From NCBI RefSeq assembly GCF_947490405.1, contig NZ_CANLGU010000008.1:62001-126000 (forward strand): 64,000 bases of DNA, in the 5' to 3' direction. Numbering within the stretch: position 1 is the first letter of the stretch; each line of letters starts with the position of its first letter. Under the pieces are notes generated by a model. It was not told the DNA's origin, searched no databases, and saw only the letters and a program-made list of their open reading frames with translations. Source of the stretch: an uncultured Algibacter sp. (lineage in GTDB: Bacteria > Bacteroidota > Bacteroidia > Flavobacteriales > Flavobacteriaceae). Shown here one piece after another: positions 1 through 8,328 of the stretch. Position numbers and translations under genes: made by a program.

Positions 1-2133
1 TTTCCGTTACTTCTTGCACAAGGTGGGGAAGGAATAGCTGTTGGGTTGTCTACTAAAATACTACCTCATAATTTTATTGAACTTATTGATGCTTCTATAA
101 AGCATTTACAAGGGAAAAGATTTACTATTGTTCCTGATTTTCCAACTGGAGGTATAGCTGATTTTTCTAATTATAACGATGGAAATAGAGGTGGAAAGGT
201 TCGTGTTAGAGCTAAAATTTCTCAGTTAGATAAAAACACCTTAGTTATTACTGAGTTGCCATTCGGAACAACAACGTCTTCATTGATTGACTCTATCTTA
301 AAGGCTAACGATAAAGGAAAAATCAAGGTTAAAAAGATTGAAGATAATACGGCTGCAGAGGTTGAAATTTTAGTGCATTTACCTTCGGGTTTATCTCCAG
401 ATAAAACCATTGATGCTTTGTATGCATTTACGAGTTGTGAATCGTCTATTTCACCACTAGGTTGTGTAATTGAAGATAACAAGCCACTCTTTATTGGTGT
501 TTCTGAAATGCTACGGCGTTCTACTGATAATACAGTACAGCTTTTAAAACAAGAACTAGAGATAAAACTAGGCGAGTTAGAAGAGCAATGGCATTTTGCA
601 TCTTTAGAGCGTATTTTTATTGAAAATAGAATTTATCGTGATATTGAGGAAGAAGAAACATGGGAAGGTGTTATTGCTGCTATTGATAAAGGTCTCCAGC
701 CTCATACTAAACATTTAAAACGTAAAGTAACTGAAGATGATATTGTACGTTTAACCGAAATACGAATTAAGCGTATTTCAAAATTTGATATTGATAAAGC
801 ACAACAAAAAATTGATGCGCTTGAAGATCAAATTGCTGAGGTAAAACATAACCTAGAGCATCTTATCGATTATACAATTGCCTATTTTAAAAGACTAAAA
901 AAAGAATATGGAGAAGGTAGAGCGCGTAAAACAGAAATAAGAACCTTTGAGGATGTAGATGCTACCAAAGTTGTTATAAGAAATACGAAACTATATGTGA
1001 ATCGTGAAGAAGGTTTTATTGGAACTTCATTACGTAGAAATGAATATGTCTGTGATTGTAGTGACATAGATGATATTATAGTTTTTACAAAAGAAGGAAA
1101 AATGATGGTAACAAAAGTGGACTCTAAAACTTTTGTTGGTAAAGATATTATCCACGTAGCTGTTTTCAAGAAAAAAGATAAACGTACTATTTATAATATG
1201 ATTTATCGAGATGGTAGAAAAGGGCCATCATATATAAAACGTTTTGCTGTAACCAGTATAACTAGAGATAGGGAGTATGATTTAACTAATGGTAATAAAG
1301 GCTCAGTGAATTTGTATTTTTCAGCTAACCCTAATGGAGAAGCAGAAGTTGTTAGTATAAATCTAAGACAAGCTGGTAGTATTAAAAAGTTAAAATGGGA
1401 TATTGATTTTGCAGATATTATAATTAAAGGGCGTGCATCAAAAGGAAATTTAGTTACTAAATACCCTGTTAAGCGTGTTGAATTAAAAGAGAAAGGTGTT
1501 TCAACATTAAAACCTCGAAAAATTTGGTTTGATGATACCGTACAGCGTTTAAATGTAGATGGTAGAGGCGAACTTATAGGCGAATTTAGAGGGGAAGATA
1601 AATTACTTATAATTAATCAGTCTGGAATTATTAAAACGGTTACACCAGAAGTAACGATGCATTTTGACGACGATATGATTGTAATGGAAAAATGGATTCC
1701 TAAAAAACCTATTTCTGCTATTTATTTTAATGGTGAAAAAGAACTGTATTACGTTAAACGCTTTTTGATTGAACAAGAAGGTCGAGAAGAGTCTTTTATT
1801 TCAGAGCATCCAAATTCGCAATTGGAAATTGTATCTACAGATTGGAAACCTATGGCAGAAGTTGTTTTTGCCAAAGAACGCGGTAAAGACCGAAAAGATA
1901 ATCTTGAAGTTAATTTAGAAGAATTTATTGATATTAAAGGAATTTCGGCTCAAGGAAATCAATTGACAAAAGATAAGGTGAATCAGGTTAACTTATTGGA
2001 TTCATTACCTTACGAAGCTCCAGAAGAAGTGCATGCTGATGATTTAGAGGTTGTGGATGAAAAAGAGGTGTCTTCTGAAAACAACTCTTCCGACGATCCA
2101 GAAGAAGATGAAGGACAAATAACATTATTCTAA
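1..2133 (+). CDS. parC: DNA topoisomerase IV subunit A (ParC), 5' end outside the window
   Basis: The reading frame is open from base 1, so this is the C-terminal part (710 codons) of a longer gene. The first residues (FPLLLAQGGEGIAVGLSTKI, then PHNF) are the conserved type IIA topoisomerase A-subunit segment that follows the catalytic tyrosine, which lies upstream of the window. A long coiled-coil/tower region follows (about residues 170-300 of this fragment), then a beta-pinwheel-like C-terminal domain and an acidic tail. The subunit cleaves and rejoins DNA during chromosome decatenation with ParE. Bacteroidota ParC and GyrA are related; the divergent C-terminal domain without an obvious GyrA-box and the acidic end favour ParC. 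The next gene starts 12 bases downstream, so co-transcription is likely. Confidence 0.85.
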   Translation, partial: FPLLLAQGGEGIAVGLSTKILPHNFIELIDASIKHLQGKRFTIVPDFPTGGIADFSNYNDGNRGGKVRVRAKISQLDKNTLVITELPFGTTTSSLIDSILKANDKGKIKVKKIEDNTAAEVEILVHLPSGLSPDKTIDALYAFTSCESSISPLGCVIEDNKPLFIGVSEMLRRSTDNTVQLLKQELEIKLGELEEQWHFASLERIFIENRIYRDIEEEETWEGVIAAIDKGLQPHTKHLKRKVTEDDIVRLTEIRIKRISKFDIDKAQQKIDALEDQIAEVKHNLEHLIDYTIAYFKRLKKEYGEGRARKTEIRTFEDVDATKVVIRNTKLYVNREEGFIGTSLRRNEYVCDCSDIDDIIVFTKEGKMMVTKVDSKTFVGKDIIHVAVFKKKDKRTIYNMIYRDGRKGPSYIKRFAVTSITRDREYDLTNGNKGSVNLYFSANPNGEAEVVSINLRQAGSIKKLKWDIDFADIIIKGRASKGNLVTKYPVKRVELKEKGVSTLKPRKIWFDDTVQRLNVDGRGELIGEFRGEDKLLIINQSGIIKTVTPEVTMHFDDDMIVMEKWIPKKPISAIYFNGEKELYYVKRFLIEQEGREESFISEHPNSQLEIVSTDWKPMAEVVFAKERGKDRKDNLEVNLEEFIDIKGISAQGNQLTKDKVNQVNLLDSLPYEAPEEVHADDLEVVDEKEVSSENNSSDDPEEDEGQITLF

Positions 2134-2145
2134 AACAATCTAAAA

Positions 2146-3189
2146 TTGTTACAAATAGCTAAACCTAAAAGAGTTATTAACGGGTTTAGTAACGTTTTGG
2201 TTTTATTACCAAGTATTCTATTAATTTTTTGCTGTTTTTATGTTTTTGTAGCAGATAATCTTTTGTCTTTTGTTTGCTCTATTGGTATCCCTATTCTTTT
2301 TGTTTTTAATTTACTATTAGGCGTTTATTGGTTAATTAAGAAAAAAAAACATTTTTTACTAGCATTAACAGCTTTAGCGATTTACTTTATTTATTTTGAT
2401 TCATTTATTCAATATAATCAAGTAGAAGAAGACTTAAAGAAGGCGTCAAGCTCTAAAACATTATCTCTTTTATCTTATAATGCAAATGGATTCAATAAAA
2501 ATAATGGTGACAATGAAGATACAGATCTAAAAATTATAAATTTTATTAAGTCAAAAAATGTGGATGTTTTTTGTATTCAGGAATTCTCTGCAATCAAATA
2601 CAAATATTTTTTAAAAGAGTATCCATATTTTTCTAAGACTAATATAGTGGCAGGTAGTGGTAAATCGGTTATGGCCATATTTTCTAAGTACCCCATCACA
2701 AATAAAGACTATGTTAATTTTCCTAATTCTGATAATGGCGCTATGTATGTTGATTTAAAAGTTAACAACCAATACATTAGAATTTATAATATACATTTAG
2801 AGTCTTATAAATCAGATGCTATGCATCAGTTAAACAACCCAAAAAGCTATTCTGCTGTAATAAAGAGAATTGCTAAAGCTGAAAAAATAAGAAAAGAGCA
2901 AGCTGTCTTGGTAAAAAATCATATTGATAACTTTGGTGGTAAAGTAATTACATGTGGTGATTTTAATGCCACTCAGTTTTCATCGAGTTATGATATTTTA
3001 AGTGACTCCATGAAAGATTCTTTTATCGAATCTGGAAAAGGATTTGGCTCAACTTATAAATTGTATAACTATCCGTTTAGGTTAGATTATATTTTAATCG
3101 ATAATAATTTTAAAATTCTTTCTCATGAGAATTTTGAACTTGAACTATCTGACCATGAACCCATCATTTCTGTAATCGAATTAGAGTAA
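2146..3189 (+). CDS. Membrane-anchored endonuclease/exonuclease/phosphatase family protein
   Basis: 347 residues from a TTG start. The N-terminus has three hydrophobic segments (about residues 16-36, 42-63 and 69-87), so the catalytic domain is anchored in the membrane. The rest (about 105-347) has the endonuclease/exonuclease/phosphatase fold signature: LSLLSYNANGFN at its start, the metal-binding Glu in FCIQEF, GDFNAT in the middle and a terminal SDHEPI with the catalytic Asp-His. Members cleave phosphodiester bonds in nucleic acids, sugar phosphates or phospholipids; the substrate here cannot be told. It follows parC by 12 bases. The TTG start is the only one that keeps the first hydrophobic segment, so start confidence is moderate. 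Confidence 0.75.
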   Translation: MLQIAKPKRVINGFSNVLVLLPSILLIFCCFYVFVADNLLSFVCSIGIPILFVFNLLLGVYWLIKKKKHFLLALTALAIYFIYFDSFIQYNQVEEDLKKASSSKTLSLLSYNANGFNKNNGDNEDTDLKIINFIKSKNVDVFCIQEFSAIKYKYFLKEYPYFSKTNIVAGSGKSVMAIFSKYPITNKDYVNFPNSDNGAMYVDLKVNNQYIRIYNIHLESYKSDAMHQLNNPKSYSAVIKRIAKAEKIRKEQAVLVKNHIDNFGGKVITCGDFNATQFSSSYDILSDSMKDSFIESGKGFGSTYKLYNYPFRLDYILIDNNFKILSHENFELELSDHEPIISVIELE

Positions 3190-3194
3190 CTTAA

Positions 3195-4460
3195 TTACGT
3201 TCGCTTTAATTGTTTTTGAATTTTTTTAATAGCAGATTCAATAGATTTTTCAGGCTCTATTATATTGTAAGCACCCCAAAATCTTGGATCAGAAAAACCG
3301 GAAGCTTTTTCGCTTAATATTGTTGAAGGACGAATTAATTGGTTTCTGTTTTTAACAAGATTAGTATCGTAAGTTTTCCAATCTGTAATAGCCATTTCGC
3401 TACTTAATGTATATACATTATTAAAAAGCTTCCCTTTCCAATTAACTTTAAAAGTTAATGAAATATTACTATAAGCATAATGCCATTTGCCATTTGTAGT
3501 TCTATAATTAACACGGTACGAAGCTTCTGTTGGATACACATCAACTTTTCTTGGTTTTTTTCTAACGTACAACCTACTCGATAATTCCTTATTAGAAACA
3601 TTTAAACTATACACGGCATTGCTAAGTGCAAACGTTTCAGCGACAATATATAGTTTGCCATAATATAGAGGTTGCTCTACGTGATCTTTCTGCTTGAAAT
3701 TAATTACATAGATTGTTCTATCATTAATACTTGTAGATTTATCAAAACTAAAATTATAAAAATCCATGTCTTCTTCAGTAAAAATAAATTCAGGATATTT
3801 AATGATATCTGTATATAAGTTACTAAATGGTCCACCTTGTAACTTAAGTGCAATTGTGTCTAATTTAGAATAATTTGTGTTTTTTCTGGCCTTTATTAGT
3901 TCAATATGATCGTTTCGTATATTGTTATATGGTTGTTTATGAATTTTTACAACGGCTTCAGAAAGTGAAGCGTTTTTTCTTCTTTTCTTTATGGTTTCTC
4001 TGTAAAAAGCAGTCATCAATGTTCTATCGTTATTGTAAATACTACTTTTCTTTTTAAGAGTTTCTTGTACTATTTCTTTTGCGTTTTTTGAGGATGTAGT
4101 AATGCTTACCTCTTTTAATTGAGTGGTAGCAGGTTTAAGGAGTATCTTTACATTATTTTTTAGAGAAGAAACTTTTAGTATTTTATCCTCATACCCTAAG
4201 TGCGTAATAACAACATTGCTTTCAATTAAGCTATTTGGAATTTTTAAAAGAAACTCACCATCACCATTACTTACTGTACTTATGTTAGAACCTTGAATAA
4301 CAATACTTGTAAATACTAAAGATTTTTTTGTTTCACTATCTATAATTTTGGACTCTACTTCTTTAAAATTTATATCGGCTTGTTGTGATATAAGTATATT
4401 AGAAGACATTAGTGTTAGTGAAAAAACAAAAATGAGCTTATAAATCTGTAACTTTTTCAT
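3195..4460 (-). CDS. Secreted carboxypeptidase-like regulatory domain protein
   Basis: 421 residues with an N-terminal signal peptide (MKKLQIYKLIFVFSLTLMSS). After the signal comes a CarboxypepD_reg-like beta-sandwich (about residues 35-115: VFTSIVIQGSNISTVSNGDG, then THLGYE), the domain found at the N-terminus of many Bacteroidota outer-membrane proteins. The remaining ~300 residues form a beta-rich domain with no motif I can name. It probably sits in the periplasm or on the inner face of the outer membrane. It is convergent with the EEP gene, with only 5 bases between stop codons. No SusC-type barrel is attached, so this is not a TonB-dependent receptor. Confidence 0.65.
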   Translation of the reverse strand: MKKLQIYKLIFVFSLTLMSSNILISQQADINFKEVESKIIDSETKKSLVFTSIVIQGSNISTVSNGDGEFLLKIPNSLIESNVVITHLGYEDKILKVSSLKNNVKILLKPATTQLKEVSITTSSKNAKEIVQETLKKKSSIYNNDRTLMTAFYRETIKKRRKNASLSEAVVKIHKQPYNNIRNDHIELIKARKNTNYSKLDTIALKLQGGPFSNLYTDIIKYPEFIFTEEDMDFYNFSFDKSTSINDRTIYVINFKQKDHVEQPLYYGKLYIVAETFALSNAVYSLNVSNKELSSRLYVRKKPRKVDVYPTEASYRVNYRTTNGKWHYAYSNISLTFKVNWKGKLFNNVYTLSSEMAITDWKTYDTNLVKNRNQLIRPSTILSEKASGFSDPRFWGAYNIIEPEKSIESAIKKIQKQLKRT

Positions 4461-4776
4461 GACTCTAGTTTTTTGTTAGGCAGCTATAAGATACAAAAAA
4501 TTACTTGTAGATATTTAAATTTTAACTTTTTCAGTAATAATTGGAATTCTAGTAAATTTCTGTATTCTAGATGTTTAATGAGTTTTTTTAGTTGCCATTG
4601 TATTTTTTTTGATAAACTCAATTTTTGAAATTTATGGTAAAGATGGATTTTTTGAAAGCTATTTCTTTTTATCATATTTCCAAAAAGCATATATGAACGG
4701 TTGTATAACTCTTAACCAATTTTTAAGACTCGAAAAAACAGAATAGCTGTATATTTACATGATTTTTAATTAAAAC
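4461..4776. other. Intergenic region between divergent genes
   Basis: 316 bases separate the start of the carboxypeptidase-regulatory-domain gene (minus strand) from bshC (plus strand). The sequence is extremely AT-rich. A 68-codon minus-strand open frame (4484-4690) has a Lys/Leu/Ile-only composition expected from AT-rich non-coding DNA. A TATATTTA stretch about 25 bases before the bshC ATG is a plausible -7 element. I see nothing else. Confidence 0.4.
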
Positions 4777-6378
4777 ATGAAGCAAAATCACATAGCATTT
4801 CACAAAACTGGGTACTTTTCATCATTAATTTGTGATTACTTGGATGAGAAACCTGAATTAAAGCAGCTTTATAATTACTTTCCTAAGCTTAATAATTTTG
4901 AAAATCAAATTAATCAAAAATCTAAATCTTTTTCTTTAGAAAGTAGAAATGTATTAGTTTCAACATTAAATAAACAATATCAAAATACTGACACTTCTAA
5001 ATTAACATCAAAGCATATAGAGATCCTAAGCTCTAAAAATACATTTACAATTACCACAGGGCATCAATTAAACTTATTCAGTGGGCCACTATATTTTCTT
5101 TATAAAATTATATCAACAATAAATCTTTCAAATGAATTAAAGAAGAATTATCCAGAGTATGATTTTGTCCCTATTTATTGGATGGCTACTGAAGATCATG
5201 ATTTTGAAGAAATTAACTATTTCAATTTTAAAGGCAAAAAGTTCCAGTGGAATAGAGAGGCAAATGGAGCAGTAGGTGAGCTTTCAACAAAAGGATTGGA
5301 TGAGGTTTTAGAGATGTTATCTCTAGATTTAGGAGTTACAACAAATGCTGAAGCTATTAAAGGTCTTTTTAAAAGCGCCTATTTAGAGCATGATAATCTT
5401 GCTGACGCTACTCGTTTTTTAGCAAATGAATTATTTAAAGATTATGGACTAGTTATTATTGATGCGAATGATGCTGAATTAAAACGTTTATTTATCCCTT
5501 ACCTTGAAACAGAATTATTCAATAAAACCTCATTTAATGAGGTCTTAAAAACTAATAAGAAGCTTTCAAAATTATCAGAACATTATAAAATACAAGTAAA
5601 CCCAAGAGAGATAAACCTTTTTTATTTAGATAAAGGTATACGAGAGCGTATTGTTTATGACGAAAATGTTTTTAAAGTACTTAACACAAATATTGTTTGG
5701 AACAAGAGTGAAATAAAAAAAACATTACTTGAGTTTCCTGAACGGTTTTCACCTAATGTAATTATGCGTCCTTTATACCAAGAGGTGATTTTGCCAAATT
5801 TATGTTACATAGGTGGCGGTGGAGAATTAGCATATTGGATGCAATTAAAAGATTATTTTGAAAAAGTAGACGTTGTGTTTCCTATTCTATTATTGAGAAA
5901 TTCGGTTTTAATTAAAAACAGTAAGCAAACTAAAAAACTTCAAAAATTAAATATATCAAATGAAGACTTATTTTTAAGAAAAGATTCTTTAATCAATAAA
6001 AAAGTAAGAGAAATTTCGAATATTGATATTGATTTTTCAACTCAAGCAATTCATTTAAAGCAGCAATTTAAAGATTTATACAAACTGACTGAACAAACTG
6101 ACAAATCGTTTCTTGGAGCAGTAAAAGCTCAAGAGATAAAGCAGTTAAAAGGGCTTGATAATCTTGAGAAGCGATTATTAAAAGCACAAAAAAGAAAACT
6201 TTCTGATGAAGTTCAAAGAATGACAGATATTAAAAATGAACTATTTCCAAATGGGAGTTTACAAGAGCGCAACACAAATTTTTCTGAATTTTATTTAGAG
6301 TATGGCGAACAGTTGATTCCGAAACTAATAGAGAGTTTAGAGCCTTTAAAAGGAGAATTTACCATAATAACAATTTAA
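4777..6378 (+). CDS. bshC: Bacillithiol biosynthesis cysteine-adding enzyme BshC
   Basis: 533 residues, the usual length for BshC. BshC is the proposed ligase that adds cysteine to glucosaminyl-malate in the last step of bacillithiol synthesis, the low-molecular-weight thiol used by Firmicutes and many Bacteroidota in place of glutathione. Family signatures are clear: TTGHQLNLFSGPLYFLYKII near residue 95, the acidic EDHDFEEINYFNF near 145, and YIGGGGELAYWMQLKDYFE near 345. A C-terminal coiled coil (about 420-490) matches the dimerisation helix of the family. bshA and bshB are not in the window. A hairpin terminator follows directly. ATG start, no competing start nearby. Confidence 0.92.
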   Translation: MKQNHIAFHKTGYFSSLICDYLDEKPELKQLYNYFPKLNNFENQINQKSKSFSLESRNVLVSTLNKQYQNTDTSKLTSKHIEILSSKNTFTITTGHQLNLFSGPLYFLYKIISTINLSNELKKNYPEYDFVPIYWMATEDHDFEEINYFNFKGKKFQWNREANGAVGELSTKGLDEVLEMLSLDLGVTTNAEAIKGLFKSAYLEHDNLADATRFLANELFKDYGLVIIDANDAELKRLFIPYLETELFNKTSFNEVLKTNKKLSKLSEHYKIQVNPREINLFYLDKGIRERIVYDENVFKVLNTNIVWNKSEIKKTLLEFPERFSPNVIMRPLYQEVILPNLCYIGGGGELAYWMQLKDYFEKVDVVFPILLLRNSVLIKNSKQTKKLQKLNISNEDLFLRKDSLINKKVREISNIDIDFSTQAIHLKQQFKDLYKLTEQTDKSFLGAVKAQEIKQLKGLDNLEKRLLKAQKRKLSDEVQRMTDIKNELFPNGSLQERNTNFSEFYLEYGEQLIPKLIESLEPLKGEFTIITI

Positions 6379-6380
6379 AA

Positions 6381-6409
6381 AAGCAAACCAATTATTGGCT
6401 TGCTTTTTT
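6381..6409 (+). terminator. Rho-independent terminator after bshC
   Basis: Arms AAGCAAACCAAT and ATTGGCTTGCTT (one A/C mismatch) form a short-loop hairpin followed by six T. It begins 3 bases after the bshC stop codon and separates it from the convergent lipoprotein gene. The A-rich left flank may let it work in both directions. Confidence 0.75.
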
Positions 6410-6433
6410 GCTAACTCAAAAAAATAATGGTTT

Positions 6434-8098
6434 TTAATTACAATCAGGATCTGTAGAATCTGCACGACTTTCTACATGAAGAATATCTCCAATTGTGTTT
6501 GTGCCCCTTACTGTTAGTTCTATATATTTCGATCCTATTGTAGTGACTAAACCGCCATTGGCATTTGTAAATAAAAATTGTGTAAATATTTCATCACCAG
6601 TTAACTCAGTACCTCCAGTTTGATAAGTGCCTTTAATACGGTAACGCTGTATAAAAGGGACTTTTACCTCTCTATAAATTTGAGTCGCGTCATACACATA
6701 TACTGCAGTGCCTGGTATAACTTCAATGGTTCTGCTGGCTGTAAATGATCGCTCTTCACTATTAATATCGCTAACGTATTGGGTGTTAGTACTGGTTATA
6801 CTAGTTTCTTGTTCATAACTGGCTGTAGCTTCAGCTGAAACGTTTACACCAGTTCCAAAAAATCCCATTTCTGTTGATACACCTAAAGTTAAAGAACGAC
6901 CTACTGTATTTCTTGAGGTCATGCTGAAAGATTCCTCAAAAGAAGCTTGAGAGGTTTTGGTTTTAGATTCGTTAAGTGTAAAAGTTTGTGTTAATGGACC
7001 TTGTGTGCAGTTAGAAAGTTTTGTATTGGTTTCGGTAAATCCAGAAGTTGGAGGAGGTAGAATAGGTGTTAGAAACTTTGTGTCTAGCACTTCAATATTC
7101 CAGTCTATATCTACTGTTAAAATTCTAAAATATGCTGCCTCGTAGTCTGAATTTGATGTAGCAATAAGTCGTGTTCTTCCATTAATTATTCTTTTTCTGA
7201 GAGCACCTTTTTCCTTGGGAGAAATTCTATAAAAATTGTTATTATTATCACGAACAAATTTAAATCTATGATCAACAGGTAAAGTGTTTAGGTCGGTGTC
7301 TTCAACAAACCTAGTTTGATCTTGAAAAAGATAAGCGTCTCTTATTCTTAAAAACAAGTGCTTAGAACCTGACGTTACACCACTAATAATAGCAAAATAT
7401 TCAGGGTCATTTGGAATTCTTTTAAATGTAAATTGATGGAGATTTTTTAGGGGATTAGTATCTTCAAAATCATAATTATCCCTTAAATGGACAGGGACAC
7501 CAAACGTATCGCCAACATTATAATCAACAAAAGCAGCTAATTTACTTTCATTCTGGTTTTCTTTTACTATTTGTATATAATATGGGATGTCTTCTTTAAA
7601 CGTTAAGTTATTTCTAACGTCGTTTAAAGTATTATTATCAACTTCTTGAGCGTCGGGATTGCTTTTAAAAGACAAAATTGAAAAGCTCTTGCTTGCTAGT
7701 GAGTTATCATTTTCATCATGTATATCTACATCAATGGGAACACCAGCTTGTAATTGTGCCTGAGCCTCTTTACTTAAGTCTTCAGCTTTAATTGATAATT
7801 GAGCTAAATAGGTATCTGAGTCGATTGCAATAGTTTGATTAAAATTGCCAGTATTAGCATCAACTGTTATAATTGCTTTGGTAGGTTTATAGCCTTTTTT
7901 TGCAATTTCTCTAGTGCTAAAACTTAAACCTAGATCGCCAGCATAGGTGTCTAAATCGTCTACAGTTATACCTTGTCCTTTCACTAATTCTCCGTTTTCA
8001 TTGCCTGAGCTTGGTGAATCATCTTTACTACATCCAATAATTATATTTATTGTAAAGAGTAAGATGACTGTTTTAAATAAATGGTTTTGTGGTTTCAT
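6434..8098 (-). CDS. Lipoprotein with aerolysin/ETX-MTX2-like pore-forming domain
   Basis: 554 residues from the ATG at 8098. An upstream in-frame ATG at 8185 would add 29 residues read through an inverted repeat and would bury the signal peptide. The start MKPQNHLFKTVILLFTINII leads into a lipobox (IIGC, Cys23) and an SKDDSPSS tether. Residues about 40-350 are beta-rich with unclear family. From about 357 to 490 there is a Ser/Thr-rich alternating pattern: an opening QTFTLNESKTKTS, then SFSMTSRNTVGRSLTLGVS, NVSAEATASYEQETS and, further on, TIEVIPGTAVYVY and KVPFIQRYRIKG. This is the layout of the pore-forming module of aerolysin-like toxins (ETX/MTX2). I infer a surface or periplasmic lipoprotein that may insert beta-hairpins into membranes. 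Alternative: a non-toxic beta-sandwich adhesin. Confidence 0.6.
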   Translation of the reverse strand: MKPQNHLFKTVILLFTINIIIGCSKDDSPSSGNENGELVKGQGITVDDLDTYAGDLGLSFSTREIAKKGYKPTKAIITVDANTGNFNQTIAIDSDTYLAQLSIKAEDLSKEAQAQLQAGVPIDVDIHDENDNSLASKSFSILSFKSNPDAQEVDNNTLNDVRNNLTFKEDIPYYIQIVKENQNESKLAAFVDYNVGDTFGVPVHLRDNYDFEDTNPLKNLHQFTFKRIPNDPEYFAIISGVTSGSKHLFLRIRDAYLFQDQTRFVEDTDLNTLPVDHRFKFVRDNNNNFYRISPKEKGALRKRIINGRTRLIATSNSDYEAAYFRILTVDIDWNIEVLDTKFLTPILPPPTSGFTETNTKLSNCTQGPLTQTFTLNESKTKTSQASFEESFSMTSRNTVGRSLTLGVSTEMGFFGTGVNVSAEATASYEQETSITSTNTQYVSDINSEERSFTASRTIEVIPGTAVYVYDATQIYREVKVPFIQRYRIKGTYQTGGTELTGDEIFTQFLFTNANGGLVTTIGSKYIELTVRGTNTIGDILHVESRADSTDPDCN

Positions 8099-8125
8099 AA
8101 TAGTCATTGTTAATAGGTTTATAAT

Positions 8126-8193
8126 ACGGTTTTGTGTGACCTTGCGCTTTAAAGGTCTGCAGACCATAGTAGCGCAAGAGACCACAAAACGGT
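8126..8193. repeat. Nested inverted repeat upstream of the aerolysin-like gene
   Basis: Two 23-base arms (8126-8148 and 8171-8193) are imperfect inverted copies, both carrying CGTTTTGTG and TTGCGCT in mirrored order. Between them lies a perfect 12-base palindrome GGTCTGCAGACC (8154-8165). The structure starts 28 bases upstream of the lipoprotein start codon, so it is in the promoter or 5' leader of that gene. It could be a leader-RNA hairpin, an operator or a remnant of a small mobile repeat. Confidence 0.65.
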
Positions 8194-8255
8194 TGTTGTC
8201 AAATTAATGACACCACAAACCTATTTCATAAAACTGCTTAATGAAAAAACTAAGG

Positions 8256-8306
8256 GTAGACAAGAGGTAGACACCCTGAAATTAGATAAACGACAAATAG
8301 TAGACA
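8256..8306. promoter_or_regulatory. Three GTAGACA direct repeats with helical spacing
   Basis: The heptamer GTAGACA occurs at 8256-8262, 8267-8273 and 8300-8306. Start-to-start distances are 11 and 33 bases, that is one and three helical turns, so all copies face the same side of the DNA. They lie between the TPR-LuxR regulator gene (ends 8329) and the aerolysin-like lipoprotein (starts 8098), both on the minus strand. I infer candidate operator sites for the lipoprotein promoter. Confidence 0.4.
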
Positions 8307-8328
8307 CTTAAAAAAAAAACACTGTTTC

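Noticed and set aside
4484-4690. 68-codon minus-strand open frame between divergent genes
   Set aside because: Composition is Lys/Leu/Ile/Phe with no motif, as expected from AT-rich DNA; it begins in a region that must contain the bshC promoter.
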